From: Grammothele lineata | Lineage: Eukaryota; Basidiomycota; Agaricomycetes; Polyporales; Polyporaceae | Direction: 5' to 3' | Assembly (NCBI GenBank): GCA_002150815.3 | Contig: NDFF03000101.1 | Span: 1-64,000, forward strand | Length of the DNA stretch: 64,000 nucleotides | In this document: piece by piece, positions 22,517 through 34,938 of the stretch | Layout of the letters: every line of letters starts with the position of its first letter | How positions within the stretch are numbered: position 1 is the stretch's first letter | Program-made: the position numbers and the translations under genes | The notes under the pieces: model-generated | What the model was told of the DNA's origin: nothing | The model's input: the letters and a program-made list of their open reading frames with translations, nothing else | Databases searched by the model: none

Positions 22517-25219
22517 TTGCCAGTGGGCAGTAATCAAGACACACCCAGTTGGGCCCGGCGTATAGCGGGAAACATGAAGTCCCACACACCCGAAGTCAAC
22601 ATTTCTATGCACCTTCGGCGACTGGCCTCGGAGTACCTGGACGATGATTTCGACAGGCCTAGTGCTAACTTCGAGGCTGCATTTCCCCAGACGATGATCA
22701 AGCTTGTACATAATCTCCTCATCGAGAGTTTCTCTTCAAGAGACACAGCCTGCTTTACCATTGGAAGACCGGGGTCTGCGACAAGGTGGTGGAAAGATCT
22801 CACGGAAAAGAATATTTCACGTGTCTGGGTGCGTGGTCAATTGGATCTTTTCTCTGTACCGTCTGACCACCCGAACGCGCGTCAGATGGCGATGGATAAC
22901 GCCTTCACACTTTGCCCTGGTCATTTTCTCGACGTATCCGACGAAGCGTTGGACGCATGTGGGACGATGGGTGGGCTCTGCATCGACCGATTCTTCATGC
23001 TTCTATCAGACAAGGACGAAGTAACGCTGAGGAATGGACACAGCTGCCAGGCTCTCTCACAGTTCTCCCTGAAGATCACCAGGAAGAAAGTCTTACCCGA
23101 GGTGTCAGACTGCTGGGAGTTGAATAGCATCTGGACGCAGCTCATGGGCCAAGTACAGCAATCGTTCGCAATCCAGCATCGCACCGCGGCCTTCCAGCTC
23201 TTCGTAGAGGGTCGATTTTTCCGTGTCCTTCGCTGGGACAGGTCTGGCGTCATCGCGTCTCACGCCCACAGCTACGTCGACACCATCGACGACACTGCTA
23301 TTCTTCTACGGGTTCTCTTTGCACTCTCCCGCCTTAACCCGACTTGCCGTGGCTTCGACCCCACCGTGGCCCGCCTTTCTTCGATGTCATGCGGCTGGCG
23401 TCAAATGACCCTTCTCGCGGAGTCACTTGAAGAGGATTTGGAGCCTTCCGAGCACTCAGTCTCTGACGATCCCTCACTGATCGGGTGTTTCTTCATCCCT
23501 CGTGCATTACCTCCCATTTCCCCCCTATTCCGCGACGCTCACCTGTATACCGACCCGACTCTGGCATGCACCGATGATTACTTCGATCGCGTGAAACGTG
23601 CCTTCGCGAAGCGCCCTCAATTTTCATTCGGACCCTATTTCGCAACTCCATCGCTCTCGGCTACCCGCGCTACGAAATTCGCGTAGATGGCCGCAGATTT
23701 CTGGTCGGATCCCCCATTGCAGAGGGGCCTGCTGCGATAATGGGTCGGTCAACTCGTACATATGTGGCGCTAGACTGGGCATCGCAGAGGTTTATGGTTC
23801 TAAAGGACGTGTGGCGAACTTACATCGGAGAACCCAAGAGCGAAGGGGAGATCTTGCGGGAGCTGAATGCCGCTGGAGTTCGTAACGTCCCGACGCTCGT
23901 CGTTTGTCAAGACGTTCCATGCCAAGATGCGAACGCGTCAAGACGCCTTCTTCACATCGGGGACGACTTCGACAGGAGGACTTGTCAAGAATCGATCTTC
24001 CCTTGCGACCTATCATTATCTTCATCGAGCCTACGCGTAGCTGGCGTCTCCATGGAATTCGACTCGGACGTTCATCATCGGGCCTACGGACCCGATCACA
24101 CTCACCCGCACCCTCCTCCTGATAACAGTACCCCAATATCGGACTCGGAAGGAGCACAAGGTATGGGGGCTCAGATGCCGCGATTCCACCACCACCGTCT
24201 CGTGACCGCTGAGGTATGCTTGCCGTCCTCCGAGTTCGTACACGGGGAACAATGGGTCAAGGTGGTTTATAACTGCATCCAAGGTGTGTTCTTCCAGAAT
24301 TCGCTCGCACAAGCTTGAGACTGACGTGACATTCCCCAGCGCATGAGTCGGCGGTAGAGTTGTGCCAGATAATTCACGGGGATATTAGCGCCGACAGCAT
24401 CCTGATCTATCCCCATCTTGCCTATGTAGGGGGTTGGGATATCAGAGTTAAGTGCACTGGCCTCCTCGCTAACTGGGAGTTAGCGCAGGAGCTGGGAGAG
24501 GCAGAACGCCGGCCACGCCCTTTGGTGAGCCGCTTTACCTACCTGTTTAGGTCTCTCGACGTTGACTGATCATTGTTCAGGCTACGCGTCGATTCATGTC
24601 GGTCAATAACCTCGACGACCGCACGCGCGGACTCGTCATCGCGGACGAGCTCGAGTCGTTCTTCCACGTCTTGCTCTATAACGGCGTCCGCTTCCTCCGC
24701 CACACAGCCCGACGCGTTGAGCCTTTCTTCTTGAAATACATTGGCGTACTCGATGAGGCACTAGACGACGGAGTGGTCACTGCTCCCCCGCTGAGACGCT
24801 TGGTAATGCAAACCAGGGATCTTCGTCACGTGTTCGGCGGGCGTGAACTCTTCTTTTACCATGACGGCACCCTCGAGCACCCGCTCAACCAGATCGTCTT
24901 CACGCTACTCAAGCTCTTCTCCGCACGCTACGCTGTCTTGGAACAGTTCGTTCGGCACAGGCACAGGCATCGAGTCATTGTCCCCGTTCCCGGCAGCGAA
25001 GCGACAATTATCCCCTCAGGCCCGGATGAACTGGAAGCCGAGTCGGAGGCTTCGACCTGGGAAAGCGACGACGAGCTGGACCCGGGGGTATGGAAGAAGG
25101 CGAACATGCTGCGAGACCACTGCGTGATCAAGAGCGTCTTCAAGATGTACCAGGATAAACGCAACAAGTGGTCGACGGACGACAAGATCGAAGGTGATCG
25201 CCTGACGCAGTGCTTGTAG
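22517..25219 (+). pseudogene. FunK1 copy D: frameshifted, catalytically degenerate
   Basis: Homology to copy C runs over 22517-22828, 22886-24283, 24340-24524 and 24581-25219. At about 23624 four bases are missing relative to C (C has TCTTACATACGG, D has TCATTCGG), so PQFSF shifts out of frame while the next frame continues RNSIALGYPRYEIRVDGRRFLVG. The Gly-loop is GRSTRTY, HRD is HGD (IIHGDISADSIL, which also loses the catalytic Asn) and SDWE is ANWE. The C-terminal frame stops at a TAG in place of a Gln-like codon, dropping the basic tail. Splice sites for the last introns remain. Even if the frameshift were a sequencing error the product would be a pseudokinase. The true start may be the ATG at 22574 (MKSHTPEV). 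Confidence 0.75.
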
Positions 25220-28200
25220 GCTGCCCTAGGAGGCTCGTTCGAGGTACGTACAGCTTCGACTATGGCGAGTGAGGGGATCTGGATAGGGTACTGAAAGCGC
25301 GGAATCTAGGCGAGGTTGTGATCATGTTGATTGCCTGAACCCTCTCGGATGTTGCCGTCGATGCGTATAACGCGAGGGGTGATTCTGGAATGTTGGTGAA
25401 GCATGAGGTGCAACTACGAAGGAAGGTTGTTTAGTAAAAAGCAGTTTCAACTAAGCGTTCGGTGAAGAGCTGAGAATGTGCGTACTAAGCTTTGTAGCTG
25501 TTGCAGCCGCTACTTCGGATAGCTATTTCATGAGAGCTTAGAATTCAAACTTCAGTGTAAGTTACGTAGACATTGCCTCCTGAAAAATCGAAGAACAGAA
25601 GATGTCCTCATTCATGTCCATCGGCCTTCGATGCCTCCAATAATAGCTTGACCCACACCGGTCTTGCAAGGCCGCAAAAGTAGTGACGTGCCGCAACCAC
25701 AAGAAGACACTGCGCTGTAATACCCTGCCCAAGAAACCCTAGTGGAGAACGAATGCCGCAACGTCTGTTACCGGCACCTCGATTGCATGTCATACGTCAA
25801 CGTGGGTAGCCACGAGTGCATGTCGTTAGTACAAGCATTCGGAATGGCTGCGACAGGGAATGAGACTCACGTGCAGTGCCGACCCGGCGATGTGAAGGCA
25901 ATGGAATGCGGGGTCAAGCGCGGGGCGGCATTGCACCTGACAACGACGTATGGGCCAGGGCGCCGCATCTGTCGCAGCGGGTCTTAGGCGGCGCACGATG
26001 GACGGGCTTAAGCGTGCTTTCGTCCTAGTTTGCTTTCTCGCCACAAGGTCTTCCCGCCACTGAACCAGGGCGCAAGCCGAAGTGAAGGACGCGGCGCAGG
26101 CTGCGATTATGCGATCAGTGTCAGCCCGATAGGACACGTTTAAAGGAAACATTTTAAATTGCACGCATATCTACGCTCACCACGACTCGGAGGGTAGTAC
26201 TGGGAGGTCACTAGAGCTACCGCTCCGAGTAGAGACAGAATTGTGCATGGACCCTGTGCGATATAACGATTCCCCCGAGCATTATTCGTTTGTAACAAGT
26301 GCGGTGGTGGTGTATCATCGAACAAATCATCGAAGGTCGAAAAAGGATCATACTTATTCGACGAGTGATCTGGCGTTGTGGCCACAATCAAAATAGAGAC
26401 AAACATAACTAGCCGGCCTCTGCCGGCGTCCGAGTTCGCCCAGTCATCGCATGTTCGAATCCCACTCCTGAACAGATGTCAATACCATCTTTATGAAAGG
26501 CATTTTCTCGTAAAAGTGAGCCATCTTCGTTCTATATGCGGGCTGAAATATGGTTACAGTCATTCCGTTGGTATCACATGGTTCCTGGTGCGAGGAGCCT
26601 GGAGTACTCATTCATGGGACGGTGTTCTATCGTACGGTTGTACGGGCTACCCTCTAGTCTGCTGGGGATAGCGAAGCTTCTATGATTCTCCTGCTACTGG
26701 CAAAGTACTCCCACAGATTCATGAACGCTCAACTACCAGAATCGCGAGCTTTGGTTCGTACGACTGTCGTTTGGGGATCGGTTTCGCCCTTGAATATACA
26801 CATCAATCTCTGCTGATCTGTGCTATCAAATCAGTCATCATGCAGAACATCGCAGCTCACAAATCCATCGAAGAGCACGGACACAATGTACAACACGATA
26901 TCGGGGCCCTCCTGAGCTCACTGCATATTCACCGCTTCACCCGAGACATCTACAAATGAACCCTTCAGTCTCAGCAAGACTGTCCGACAGATCGCGCGAC
27001 CTTGTGCAGCCTCGACATGAAGCCCAGAATGAGATGGCCCTTCGTTCAGGAACTCATATGCGATGTCTCTTGCCGCGGCGCTCGGCTGAATGTGCAGTAC
27101 TGACCGTCTGCATCCAGCTCTCGGAAGGTCTCCTGAGTGTGCCTTGGTGCATGCAAAGGCCGGCTTGACATGACTGTACGTCCACCTTCCTACATTGTTG
27201 TGACATATTCGCTCACCAGGAACGGTGTAGAATCCGAACATCCCTGTGTTCATTAACGCCTGGACCGCGCGGCGGTACCCTGTCGACAGCGCCCCAATTA
27301 GCCATGGATTACTGCTTTTCCCACCTCAGCCCTGCTTCCTCAGCATTCGCGTCGGACCCCGCATCCCCACAGCTCACTTCCATGCCTAATTATGTCAAGT
27401 GCAGCGTTCTACGCACTCGGACCCGCGTGGCAAAACGGAACGGTTTCCCATGACAAGGAACAGCCCGTTGATCCGACGCCGGTCCCCGTACATCGAACCC
27501 CGCTTCATGGCAGCTCTGTACCTCTCTGTACAGGCCGAGACACCAGCCGCAAAATTATGGACGCCCGCACGCCCCCCTGACGGTGCTTCGAGCGCTGCGG
27601 ACGCAGGATTCTGCACTTATTGATCGCGGAGGCCCGCCGGACGCATTCGCTAGAAGAGGCACCGACGGAAGATGAGCCTCCGGACAGATTTGGACACGGG
27701 TTCCGGACCCGGGCGGGCAGGCACCCGTTTCGCGTGGCACCACCTAGGGCCTCTTCGCCTTCAATCCTCCAGCGCGCGAGTCGCGAGCTTGGATGGCATC
27801 TCGTGCGCGCTGGGCGGGAACGCGCCAAATACAGCATCGGTACGCTTCGGTCCACCGCGCGGCCTCAGAACCGCAGAAATTCAGGGATAAGCCCCTGCGC
27901 GGCGCACGCGCGCCGACGCATGGACTCGCGGCGAGGCCGCGCAAAGTCCGCACAGAGGAGGCGCGAACCGGGAGCTAGGAGAATATCCTTCCACGCTGCC
28001 TCCACCGCCGGTCGGAGCGCACGGACTTCGGACGCGCGCTCTTCCCATCCCTGTATCCCGCCGCCCTCCCGCCGCCACTGCCGTCTAGAGGCGGCTGGGC
28101 GCGCGTCGCGGCTCTGATTCTACAAGTATTCTAGACTAGGCGAGCTTGCGCGCGAAGGGCGGGCGCGTCCTGTCTGGGGTACATTTGGGTCCCGAATACA

Positions 28201-29279
28201 GCCTGCGCGAAGACGAAGCCTTCCGTGGCAGTCGGGCTTTCGGGGGGACATGCGGGCGAGCTGGGGCGGCGGTGGACGGGCGGGCGATTGTGGTCGCGCG
28301 TACGCGTCCGTGGGTGCGAGCGCACGCTCCGTATTTGCTCCTACTCGTTCACGCCGTTCGCGAATGGACATCTGAGTACCAAAATGGGCCTGGGCTGGAG
28401 GAACGACCGGTGCTCGCGACCTGTTCCTCGGCATGGTGTCAAATCTGGCTCGGATCTAGGACCGAGGGCTACGCGTTCCTGGTCATCCATCTCTATTGGC
28501 GCCGTCATGCCGAGGCGTGCAGATCGTAATCGAAGACAGAGGTCGAGGGTGCTGCGCGCTCACGCAACGTAAGTAGTATTCGTCCTCCCCTGACGCTGCC
28601 CTAACGCGCTCTTTGCCTTCATAGTAGAAAGGACGGCGCGTGTACCGGAGCCCATCAACTCCATCGCTATGAGCATCTATCCGAGCGTAGCGCTGCCGGA
28701 TCTACAGCGCCTCGCTGTCAACGGGCGGACACACTCGAGCGTTCCAACAGCCAGCAAGAGCAGGCCGGATGACGCTGTCATGATCAGATGCGCGAACCAG
28801 TCGCGCCTTGACGCCGTCTCTGACGCATCCTTCAGCAGCTACAGTCCCCGTGCGCTATCGCTCGCCTGGGCGGGCGGATCCTACCTTACGCAGTTTGCAA
28901 CTCGTTCGTGTCGTCGATGCTGTGAGGAATAAGACCGAAAAGAAGGCGTTCACGGCCATCTGGGATCTCGGCGGGAGCACCGGGCGAAGGGAGTCCAGCG
29001 CACTTTCTGCCAGCATGCGGCCGCGAAGAACATGCTTCTCTGCAAACGGAAGTGTCGTCGGGACGTCGGCTGATTCCTCTGTTGGTGAGTTGCCTCCTGG
29101 CCATGGCGATGCCTTCCCGCTCGTCCTTCCATCGTGGTTGACATAATCACCGCAGAACACCCTCTTCCCGCCCGGTGCTCTTTGTGCGGCTACCGCACAG
29201 TACTTAAGCCGTCCTGTGCCCCGCGCGGTCCTCGACAGAGCACCCTCACCTCCCCATCTGGACGTCGAGCGTGTTCACC
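25220..29279. other. 4 kb without a supportable gene
   Basis: Short frames occur throughout. The least unlikely are a minus-strand frame from 26406 (MFVSILIVATTPDHSS, with a possible intron after YYPPSR) and a plus-strand Arg-rich frame near 28500-28570 followed by an intron-like GTAAGT...TTCATAG at 28570-28624. Neither has a recognisable domain or full gene structure. No transposase, reverse transcriptase or terminal repeat was seen. The last 200-300 bp are the likely promoter of the oxidase gene. Confidence 0.45.
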
Positions 29280-32200
29280 ATGGCGGCTCTTGCGTCTCTC
29301 GCGGCGCTCGCGCTGTCTTTGTCTCTCCCCCACGTACGTCCGCGCTGCCGCCTCATGTTTTTGGTGCACTCTCTCATCGCCGCGCGCAGGTCTCTCATGG
29401 TTCGGCCTTGCGTGCGCGTCAGTCTCCCACCACGCCCGACATTCCGGGCACGGCCTACTCCTTCCTCGGGTGCTTCACGTGCGTCTTCCCGCTAGCTCGG
29501 CGCAGCCGGCGCGGATGATAGGCTCGCGCTCACGCTCGACCACACACGCTATACCGTATCTAGTGATCAGGGCGCTCGCTCGCTCGGCAGTGCGACGTTC
29601 ACGAACACTACCGGCATGACGGTCGAGGCCTGCGTCGCATTCTGCTCCCAGCAGGACTTCAACTTCGCCGGACTCGAGTTCGCTCAGGAGTGCTGTACGT
29701 GTCGCACTTCTTCTCCGGCGCCCTCGTTGATGCAAGCGCACACGCGGTGGACGGACGCTCATGCTTCGGTTCTTTTCTTAGGGTGTGGAAACGCAATTGA
29801 GAACGGCGGGACGAACGTGACTGAATCCGACTGCAACTCTCCTTGCACGGGCGATGCCACCGAGCAGTGCGGCGCAGGAAGTGAGTGCGGCTAGAAGCGC
29901 ATCCGCATCCGTGCATCCTGCTGATTCTAGACAACGCTTACCAGACAGGCTCAGCGTCTACTGGAACGGCGTGCCGCCCCCGCCGCCACCGATCACTGTG
30001 CCGTCCGTCGGCCTCTGGGAATCGCTCGGATGCTTCAAGTGAGTCGGGCTTCCGTGTATCACGTTGAATGGTGGATGTTTGAGTGGGACGTATACTCATT
30101 CTTCTATGTCTTCTCCAGCGACTCGGTCAATGCCCGCGTGCTGTCGGTAGGCATCAACGTACCTGGCAACTTCACTGTCGAGGGATGCACGGACGCGTGC
30201 TTCAGCAACAACTATCCTCTAGCAGGCATGGAGTTCGCGACTCAATGTTGTACGTTTGGACCGCATACTTGCACACATCGATCCACTGATTAATCCTCCT
30301 TTCGAACGCAGTCTGCGACACCGAGTTCCGGAACGGAGGCGCCCCAACGCCGCTTTCGGACTGCAACATGGCCTGCGCGGGAAACAGCTCGGAGTTCTGC
30401 GGCGGGCCGAACCGACTCAACGTACGCGCGTCTGCTGCTAGAACCTGCATATCGAATACAAACGCTAATGATGGAACAGGTCTACAACTTCACGGGTACT
30501 ATCACGGGCCAGCCCACAGGCGGGAACGGGAACGGAGGCGCAGGCAATCCTGACGTCAACCCTGTCACGTCTGGCTTGCCCGCGCCGTGGACGTACGCCG
30601 CGTGCTATGTGTAAGTGCCGTCATCTGCATGCGCCGCCTCGGGGAGAGCATCAACTCTGACCCGGTGGCGGCTTCTTTCTCTCCGGGTGCAGCGACAACG
30701 CGTTCGGCCGCATTATGAGCACAGAGCTTCCCGACAATCAGGGCGTGACAGTCGAGTCGTGCATTGCCTCGTGCCAGGGCATGAACTTCACCCTGGCCGG
30801 GCTCGAGTTCGGCGTCCAGTGCTGTGGGTGCCCCTTCTGTCTTGTTTCCTCGGCGCCGCGATTGACGGGATGCTCTTGCGCTAGTCTGTGGGAACACGCT
30901 CATTGATGGTGCCGTTCCCGGCGACGAAGATACTTGCAACATGGCCTGTGGCGGAGCCGCGACGTGAGCGCATCAACTAACGGCATGCGCAGCAAGCGTT
31001 CAGTATGCTCACTTCATGATGCTCTTCACAGCGAGGCATGCGGCGGACCGAACCGGCTCTCAGTACGTATACCCACGGTCTTCCTCGCGATATCTCCGCG
31101 AGATGTGCCTGTTCGCTAATAACTCCGCGCACCATTCCAGGTGTATACCTCTACAGGGTCCGTGACAGCTCTGCCCGTTCCCACCGCACAGAACACTAGT
31201 CTCCCAGGTGCGTCATACCGGCCGCGCGCCTTGCGCTCAGTTAGGAAAGAGATGCTCACGGTCCTCCGCACGTAGGGCAATGGCAATACAAGGGATGCTT
31301 AGAGTGAGTCTGCGATTACTATCCCTGCTCTTGCGTTTCCTTGCGCCTGCGTGAGGGACCAGGGTCAGGGACCAGGGGCAGGGGAAGGCACGTAGACTCG
31401 ACAGGCACTAACGAACGCGCGCACGTCCCCAGGGAGCCCCCGAATGGCGGACGCATCTTCCCATACCAGAACATCTATTCGACGAACATGTCCATGGAGC
31501 TGTGCCTCAACCAGTGTGCCGCATTTGGTTACCCGGCCGCTGGAGGCGAGTTCGGAGACGAGTGCTGTAAGCGTTATTTGTTCTTTCTCAAATCTCCCGC
31601 GAGTCCTAGGGATGGTAGCTAATGTCATTTGTGCTCGTAGGGTGTGGCGATGTCTCTGACACGCAAGCGAGCCCCGGCTTCGCGCCTGAATCAGATTGTA
31701 ATATTGCGTGTGTGGACGACCCGATTCACCTCTGCGGTGGTGCCGGACGTCTTCAGGTATGCCAGTTATTGCCCGTCCCGTGTAGGCAATACTGAGTTCG
31801 ACAACAGTACTACGAGTGGAACGGTGTCTTGAACGACTGGCACACTCCTGCGAACACCGGCCAATACGAGGTGGGCTTCGCATCTACTTCCCTGCAGCGT
31901 CCACACGCTCACTTCTCTCATCAGTTCTTCGTACCCGGCGTCGTCGTGCCGCTCATCGTCACGTTGGGCATCAACAACAAGGTGACGTTTGTGGAGAAGT
32001 TCGGCACGTCCGAGTTCGACAACTCGACCGGCGCATACGAGCTCGATCTGAGCCTCGTGAACGACTTCGAGAAGACGTGGCGCACGATGCACGTGAAGAC
32101 CGACGTGTTCTGCTCGGCTGGTGTCGTTCTTCCGGATCGTGGTGCGCGGCAGCTCGTTGTTGGTGGGTGGTCGCTCGATAGTACTTTCGGTGTGCGTCTC

Positions 32201-34016
32201 TACACGCCCGACGGGTCGCCCGGAGTAAACGGGACGAACGACTGGGAAGAGAATGTCGACGAGCTCAAACTGCAGGTACGTTCTAGCATATATTTGCAGT
32301 CGACGGGCATGACTAACCGGGCGGTACAGAGGGGTCGCTGGTACCCAACAGCGATGGTGATGTCGAACGGAAGCGTGCTCGTCGTCGGTGGAGAGGTTGG
32401 CAGCAACGGCGCACCGGAACCTACGCTCGAGATTCTCCCAACTCCAGAGGGCGGTCCGACCTTCTTGTTTATGGACTGGCTGAACCGTACAGACCCGAAT
32501 AACCTATACCCATTCATGATTGTCCTCCCAAGCGGGAACATCTTCGCAGGTGCGTTCTGCACAGACATATCCTATTCTGCTGACGACGCTCAATCGTATG
32601 GCCGCCACAGGGTATTACAATGAGGCCCGGATCCTGAACCCGGTCACCTTCGACACGATCACGACGCTTCCTAACATCCCTGGATCTGTCACGAGCTTCC
32701 TTGCCGGCCGCACCTACCCGCTTGAGGGAACCGCGGTGCTGTTCCCGCAGCACGCGCCGTACACCGACCCCTTGACCGTGCTCATCTGCGGCGGCTCTAA
32801 CTTCGGCATCGCGCTCGACAACTGCGTGAACATCCAGCCTGAAGTCGAGAACCCACAGTGGACGCTCGAGCGTATGGTACGTTCTATTTAAGCTCACGCT
32901 CTGAGATGGGGAAATTTCGGAGAGAAGAACGGGTGCTGATGCTCTTTTCGTTCAGCCTTCGAAGCGCGTCATGACTTGCATGGTGAGTACTCTTCCGAAT
33001 ATAGTCAGGATCTTATATTGAATGATTTTTGCTTCCTTCACAGGCCGGTGCGTTTTTTTGTAAATCTGCCTATTATGCGTGTGGTATTGAGATAGCACTT
33101 GGTAGCGCTCCCCGACGGGACATTCCTTATTGTCAATGGCGCGCAGCAAGGTGTCGCCGGCTTCGGTCTCGCGACGGACCCTAACTTCCAAGCCCTCCTC
33201 TACGATCCCACTCAACCCGTGGGTTCCCGTATTTCCATCCTCGGTACCACCATTGTCGCCCGCCTATACCACTCTGAGGCCACGGTACGCGCACGAGCCA
33301 TAAATTCTCATACCATGCCCACTTACGTATTTCGCACAGCTGCTTCCCGACGGTCGTGTGCTCATTTCTGGTAGCGACCCACAGACACCCGGCTTCCCTG
33401 AGGAGATGCGCGTCGAAGTCTACGTCCCGCCTTACCTCACCGACGGCCGCACTCAGCCAGAGGTGACCGTCGACGAGCAGGATTGGGCGTACGGCGGCAG
33501 CTATACGATCCATGTTACTCTTCACGAGGGCGGAACGGACACCATGCGCGTCTCGCTCATTTCGGGTGCGTTTGTTGTCTGATTTGGTTCGAGTGGGCCC
33601 GTGGCTGACGCGGTGGTTCGCCTTCTCAGCAACGTCAAGCACGGTTTGTCATTCCGCTTCTAAACCTGAGATCGAATTTACTCACATCCATCGCCTCTTC
33701 TCTACCATTGATAGCACGGTACGTTGTTTATATCACATTTCCCGAAGAACTTGCTGACCATTTTTGTAATAACAATGTAGGAAACGCGATGGGTATGCGT
33801 ACGCTCTTCCCCGAGTTCTCCTGCGCCGGCACGACCTGCACCGTTGTCGCGCCTCCCAATTCGCACGTATCGCCACCCGCCTGGTACCAGCTCTTCGTCC
33901 TCGACGGCCCGACGCCCTCGCACTCCGCCTGGGTCCGCATCGGCGGCGACCCTGGCCAGCTCGGCAACTGGCCGAACTTCCCCGACTTCACTCTTCCGGG
34001 CGTCGGGCCGCTGTAA
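29280..34016 (+). CDS. Secreted copper radical oxidase (glyoxal-oxidase type) with four WSC domains
   Basis: The 26 exons join in frame to 1004 residues. A signal peptide ([17 protein letters not shown]) precedes four WSC (putative carbohydrate-binding) domains at about 41-137, 150-245, 273-365 and 385-475. The catalytic region (497-1004) has the copper-radical-oxidase set: Cys559 (VFCSAG) and Tyr618 (GRWYPT) for the Cys-Tyr cofactor, axial Tyr840 and His841 (ARLYHSEAT), and His926 (SSTHGN). The family oxidises aldehydes or alcohols and makes extracellular H2O2, which fuels peroxidases in wood decay. Exons are 29280-29333, 29390-29478, 29564-29694, 29782-29880, 29945-30038, 30119-30249, 30312-30421, 30480-30610, 30693-30823, 30885-30963, 31032-31062, 31141-31207, 31276-31303, 31433-31566, 31641-31756, 31808-31870, 31925-32275, 32330-32549, 32611-32876, 32956-32982, 33044-33047, 33106-33284, 33340-33565, 33630-33643, 33715-33718 and 33781-34016. 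Confidence 0.92.
33044..33047 (+). other. Predicted 4-nt micro-exon (GCCG) of the copper radical oxidase
   Basis: It is flanked by TTCACAG and GTGCGT, between introns of 61 and 58 nt. Including it turns RVMTCM plus the next exon into [16 protein letters not shown], the pattern expected for the family. Leaving it out breaks the frame. Confidence 0.7.
33715..33718 (+). other. Predicted 4-nt micro-exon (CACG) encoding the copper-ligand histidine
   Basis: It is flanked by TTGATAG and GTACGT, after a 14-nt exon (33630-33643). Joined, the three exons read S-A-T-S-S-T-H-G-N-A-M-G, the family motif whose His is a copper ligand. No other splice choice I tried restores both the frame and the motif. 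Confidence 0.75.
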
Positions 34017-34938
34017 GGCGCGCCACGGCGTTGGGAAAGGTATGACGCTTACGAGAGGTACGAAGTGTGGCTCGTTCAGACTGTCTGGCTTCACAAGCGG
34101 CGTTCCTCTCTCCTGTGCTTTCGGACTGTTTTGTAGTTGGACATTTAGCCCTTTCCTTTGACCTAACTTTCAGTCGACCAGTTAAAACCCACTCCTTGTC
34201 CGGAAAACTTTCGCTTTTCCATCTTTCGGTTTGGTTGGCTGTTGTTCTGTATGTAATGTCGGAATCGTACAATGGATATGAAGGGTATTCGTGTGGCTTT
34301 CCAAAGTAGTTTTAACTAATATGCCAGAAAGGAGACGATACGTAGCTCCGACGATTTACGAAGATCCTCGGTGTACGGCAGGTCCGCCGTCTACGCATCC
34401 CGCTAACGTAACAATCCGAGATCCAGCTCCGCCGAAACGATGTGTACGCAGTGCGTAGTTACTAGTGTTCAAATTGACTAACTCCATATCCGTCAACACA
34501 TATAAAGCGGAAGATGGTTTCAACCGAGCGCAATGTCTTTTGCTAATAGCTGGAGCCCGAAGACCATAGGTATGAGGATAGTAGATCAACTTGAAGCTAC
34601 CGGATACGCGATACCAACTCTGCCTCAAGCTCAGCGTTAACCTCTCCTGACTGCTGGGCCTCAATAACCGCACCATTATCGCACGTCGAAAAGTAGTTGG
34701 ACATGAATCGGAGACGCGGAGGAAGACAACAATTGGTATATTCAAAAGGATGTACACTACAAACACAAACATGACACGCTCTCCTGAGTCATCGGGAGGA
34801 AGAAGAGATGTTGTAAGAAGACGCGCTAGAATAAGTGAATGTCAGCATACTTGAGCGACGCGACTATCTCCCTCAGATCGGAAGGAATGAAATCCCGCTA
34901 CTTGGCGCACATAGGCGACTGTGCGCGCGTGCGCATGC
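34017..34938. other. Intergenic between convergent genes; no gene recognised
   Basis: It holds the 3' flanks of the oxidase gene (plus) and FunK1 gene F (minus). One minus frame at 34356-34772 has a hydrophobic start but no recognisable continuation or family. Confidence 0.5.

Noticed and set aside
25742..26406. Possible small genes: Cys-rich plus frame at 25742 and minus frame from 26406 with an intron-like break
   Set aside because: Cys spacing is only loosely PAN/Apple-like, and the minus-strand model does not extend to a full gene; too weak to annotate as CDS.
26425..26475. tRNA-like 3' half (GTTCGAATCCC) in the gene-poor region
   Set aside because: The T-stem pairs poorly and no acceptor or anticodon stem can be folded around it; at most a decayed tRNA fragment.
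27620..28117. 165-codon Arg/Ser-rich frame
   Set aside because: GC-rich chance frame with equally long overlapping frames on both strands and no family resemblance.
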